From the NCBI GenBank assembly GCA_030633015.1, contig DAOVTR010000063.1:1-7978 (forward strand): 7,978 bases of DNA, given 5' to 3'. Of this stretch, positions 5,701-7,978 are shown piece by piece. A model generated the notes under the pieces. That model saw nothing but the letters and a program-made list of their open reading frames with translations. It did not search any database and was not told the DNA's origin. The first letter of the stretch is position 1. Each line of letters begins with the position of its first letter. The position numbers and the translations under genes are program-made. The DNA is from Bdellovibrionales bacterium (GTDB lineage Bacteria; Bdellovibrionota; Bacteriovoracia; Bacteriovoracales; Bacteriovoracaceae).

Positions 5701-7166
5701 TATCTTCTTCTCTTTTTAGTTTTTGTTGAGATCTCTTTACATGATGATTCTAACGCAAACGAGTAGTCACCGAGTTCATCGGCCCAGAATCCCCCTTTGA
5801 ATTTCCAAAAGTATTCATTTGATGCTCTTTTAACTGTTTTTAAGCTGCCTCGAGTACGGTTTTTTTTGACTAATTTTTTATCTTTATAGATGAGATTTCT
5901 TTGATTTGCCATTAATTCAATTTTTATATTAAACATTTCATGGGAAAATCTATGAATATCATTAATAAAAGTGAACATCATTTTTTTTATGTAATGGTTT
6001 AATGAGTCACGCCGGTAAACTAAATCCTTTCCAAGTTCAGTTCTAATCTTTCTAAAAAGTTTATATTTTTTCTTCTTAACATATTTAAGTTCATTTCGTG
6101 CTTTTTTAAATGCTAAAAGATTATTGGAAAATTTGATTTTTCTTTTTATCTGAGTTGCGAGCTGGTTTACATATAAATTGTTGGTGGATTTCTTTTTTGA
6201 AAAAACTAAATTAAGAAAAAAAGTTTTTGAATTTTTATTTTCAAGGAGAACTTTTTTTAATTCCTGGCTCTTGGGGGCATATACTTTATGAAATCTTTTT
6301 ACCAGGTCATAAGAGTCTTGCCATAGGCAGAGTCGATAGTATGCCAAGGAGCTTAAAACTTCACTTCCTGGCAAAAAGTAATTTTTAAGAAGGGGAGATT
6401 TATAAGTAACAAGCAGTCCTAATGTACGATTATAATCTTGTAGATAGTAGTTGGCCCAGGCCTTTTCGTATAATAAAAAAGGCCACATATAATTAGTTTT
6501 AGGAATCAGATCGTATTGTTTAAGAGCTTTTTTATATTCTCCCTGCTTATATAGAGTTCTTGCAATATGAATTTGGCAGTTGTCTCTTAATTGCTCAAAA
6601 AATTTCTCTTCTCTTATTAGGCTTGCTTTTCCACTCCATTTGGATGCATGTTTTTTACAATTTACATAATTGGTAAGTGCATTTGAATAGTTCTTATTTA
6701 ATTTATTAATAGTACCTGTTAGGAAAAATGCTTCAGCTTTATGTTTACTTTTTTGGGGGATTTTGCTCAATACCTCTTGAGCTTTTTCATATTTTTGTTG
6801 ATTAAAAAATCTATTGGCAAGTAGCAACTTTAGTGTCGGAGAATTAAGATCATACAACGTTTCTAAATCTAGATTATCAAAAGCTTCAGGACCTGCATGG
6901 AGTAATAACCTTTCTAAAAGATTTTCAGCTTTCTCATTGATCGTATCTGTTTCTGCCAGATATTCCTTCATGAAATAAACGGCTGAGAAATAGTATCTGG
7001 CCCTAACTAACTCCCTTACTACTAAATATAATTTCTTTTTTTCACTTACTTTTTTTAGTTTATAGTAATAGTTAGCTTTTTTAAGTGATCCGTAACTATT
7101 GTTAGAATATAAACTTAGAGATCCTAAGAGTATAAAAAGTATCATTATATGTAAGACATTTCGCAT
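5700..7166 (-). CDS. Secreted TPR-repeat protein of a possible gliding/envelope machine (copy 1)
   Basis: This 488-residue protein has a signal peptide (hydrophobic residues 5-20, cleavage likely after SYG at 26) and is probably periplasmic. TPR-like helical repeats run from about 110 to 300. The block YMWPFLLYEKAW and YNRTLGLLVTYKSPLL (226-260) matches the 510-residue paralogue at 33 of 47 aligned positions (residues 225-271 here). Its only cysteines, 170, 197, 280 and 476, all correspond to the paralogue's. The C-terminus has INDIHR (401-406) and FWADELGDYSFALESSC (460-476), then ends in a basic tail, KTKKRRR. No strong ribosome site precedes the ATG at 7166; an ATG at 7145 is the alternative. 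It is the first minus-strand gene after the divergent spacer and so probably the head of an operon. GltC- or GltE-like function is an inference. Confidence 0.85.
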   Translation of the reverse strand: MRNVLHIMILFILLGSLSLYSNNSYGSLKKANYYYKLKKVSEKKKLYLVVRELVRARYYFSAVYFMKEYLAETDTINEKAENLLERLLLHAGPEAFDNLDLETLYDLNSPTLKLLLANRFFNQQKYEKAQEVLSKIPQKSKHKAEAFFLTGTINKLNKNYSNALTNYVNCKKHASKWSGKASLIREEKFFEQLRDNCQIHIARTLYKQGEYKKALKQYDLIPKTNYMWPFLLYEKAWANYYLQDYNRTLGLLVTYKSPLLKNYFLPGSEVLSSLAYYRLCLWQDSYDLVKRFHKVYAPKSQELKKVLLENKNSKTFFLNLVFSKKKSTNNLYVNQLATQIKRKIKFSNNLLAFKKARNELKYVKKKKYKLFRKIRTELGKDLVYRRDSLNHYIKKMMFTFINDIHRFSHEMFNIKIELMANQRNLIYKDKKLVKKNRTRGSLKTVKRASNEYFWKFKGGFWADELGDYSFALESSCKEISTKTKKRRR

Positions 7167-7227
7167 GAATAATATTTTATATTTAACTTACTAAAATGAC
7201 TAGAAATATCCATAATATTTTTACAAG

Positions 7228-7259
7228 TATCTTATTTTAAAAATTGTACATTTAAGATA
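7228..7259. repeat. 7-base inverted repeat in the divergent intergenic region
   Basis: TATCTTA at 7228-7234 and TAAGATA at 7253-7259 are perfect complements separated by 18 bases, in the 134-base spacer between the TPR gene and the FadL-like gene. The right arm falls between the boxes of the candidate plus-strand promoter. It could be a two-part operator, but the sequence here is very AT-rich and chance is plausible. Confidence 0.25.
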
Positions 7260-7273
7260 TTTTGAAATATAAA
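7244..7273 (+). promoter_or_regulatory. Candidate promoter of the FadL-like gene
   Basis: TTGTAC at 7244-7249 and TATAAA at 7268-7273 are separated by 18 bases, about 27 bases before the ATG at 7301. The -10 box matches 5 of 6 consensus bases, but the -35 box only 3 of 6. I see no equally good pair for the minus-strand TPR gene. Confidence 0.35.
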
Positions 7274-7300
7274 AAACAAAATTTTAAATTTGAGGCATAA

Positions 7301-7978
7301 ATGGTCAAGTGTATTTACTTTATAGTATTAATTTGTATTTTTTATATTAAATCGTCTTATGCTTTTGAGTTTGGCACTCTTTGGGGGGCGAAGTGGTCGT
7401 CCGTTGGAGGGAGTGCGGTTGCCTCCGTTGATGGGTCTGAATCAGTTTTTTTAAATCCTGCTGGTCTGGCGTCCAGCGCAAGGGACGATATTAGCTCCCA
7501 TCTTTCCCCACGTTTTAGTACAAATTCTGGCCCTATTTCAATTGAAAAGAGTGTTACAAGCGAGACTTTAATGTCTGGTAATTTTGCAATAATGGGGCAA
7601 CACCGATTAAGTGATAAATTTGTAATGGGTATTGGTTATTATCAGGTATTAAAGATGCAGTCACTTTATCCTCAATACTCTTTTGAAGATGTTGATGGAG
7701 TAGATTTTTCAGAGATGGTTATTGATTTAAAATCTCTGTTTGACGTTAAAGAGGTTGGGTTCGCCCTCTCTTATGAGCATACTAAGGAGTGGCAGTTTGG
7801 ATTGACTGTGCGCTATAGTTCAATCTTAACAGGTTTTAGTTTTGTGAATTTTGATGATCCGTTGACGCCAAGTTATATGACTGTAGTTCAGGTCGATGAC
7901 ATGTCAGACAGTAATTTTTCTGCATTCTACCTTGGAGCAATATATAATCCAGTAGGTAAACCTTGGAAGTTTGGGGCC
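7301..7978 (+). CDS. FadL/OmpP1-like outer-membrane transport protein (C-terminus cut by window edge)
   Basis: The frame is open from the ATG at 7301 to the window end, giving 226 residues. A TGAGG ribosome site lies 5 bases before the start. Residues 1-21 form a signal peptide (cleavage likely after SSYA). The mature N-terminus contains SVGGSAVASVDGSESVFLNPAGLA (34-57), which fits the family hallmark: a small-residue stretch followed by NPAGL. Alternating strands follow (FVMGIGYYQVL, VGFALSYEHT, FGLTVRYSS, FSAFYLGAIYNP), consistent with a beta-barrel. FadL-family proteins move hydrophobic compounds across the outer membrane through a lateral opening. Which substrate is carried here cannot be told. 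The gene is divergent from the TPR operon and need not share its function. The GC content of the first few hundred bases looks higher than in the TPR genes. Related PorV-like barrels are an alternative assignment. Confidence 0.82.
   Translation, partial: MVKCIYFIVLICIFYIKSSYAFEFGTLWGAKWSSVGGSAVASVDGSESVFLNPAGLASSARDDISSHLSPRFSTNSGPISIEKSVTSETLMSGNFAIMGQHRLSDKFVMGIGYYQVLKMQSLYPQYSFEDVDGVDFSEMVIDLKSLFDVKEVGFALSYEHTKEWQFGLTVRYSSILTGFSFVNFDDPLTPSYMTVVQVDDMSDSNFSAFYLGAIYNPVGKPWKFGA

Noticed and set aside
1..7978. CRISPR array, tRNA, rRNA, insertion sequence or phage genes
   Set aside because: I saw no regularly spaced repeats, no tRNA- or rRNA-like segments, and no transposase, integrase or phage protein on either strand.

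Overview
This AT-rich window looks like part of a Gram-negative chromosome. It most likely comes from a low-GC member of the Bdellovibrionota/Bacteriovoracales or a related former 'deltaproteobacterium'. That placement is inference from the gene content: a myxobacteria/Bdellovibrio-type outer-membrane barrel, periplasmic TPR proteins and an ExbB/ExbD pair. Nothing in the window fixes the taxon.

Layout: eight genes on the minus strand fill positions 1 to 7166, and a ninth runs off the right edge on the plus strand. In transcription order the minus-strand genes are: a secreted TPR protein (488 aa), a small secreted protein (84 aa), a 337-base spacer with a candidate promoter and a candidate structured leader RNA, a von Willebrand A (VWA) lipoprotein (366 aa), an outer-membrane beta-barrel (234 aa), a second TPR protein (510 aa), a second small protein (89 aa), a 168-base spacer, ExbB/TolQ/MotA (261 aa), and ExbD/TolR (169 residues visible, cut by the window edge). 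The divergent plus-strand gene from 7301 is a FadL/OmpP1-like outer-membrane protein, also cut.

The TPR protein and small protein occur as a two-gene module in two copies. In one copy the genes are 2 bases apart and in the other they overlap by 1 base. The two TPR proteins share four cysteines at matching positions and a conserved C-terminal block. The two small proteins share a 49-residue domain with 28 identities. The copies bracket the VWA lipoprotein and barrel, and are followed by a proton-channel pair. The whole set therefore reads as an envelope-spanning, proton-motive-force-driven machine: ExbB/ExbD in the inner membrane, TPR and small proteins in the periplasm, barrel and VWA lipoprotein at the outer membrane. 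The closest described system I can think of is the Agl/Glt gliding machinery of Myxococcus and its relatives. The link is by architecture, not by an alignment I could run.

The most unusual non-coding signal lies in front of the VWA gene. Complementary segments between 5274 and 5122 nest into a three-way-junction fold whose closing stem ends 13 bases before the start codon. A near-identical short motif, ACCAG(T)CGGGTATGA on the plus strand, occurs both inside this element and in the other spacer, downstream of the second small gene.
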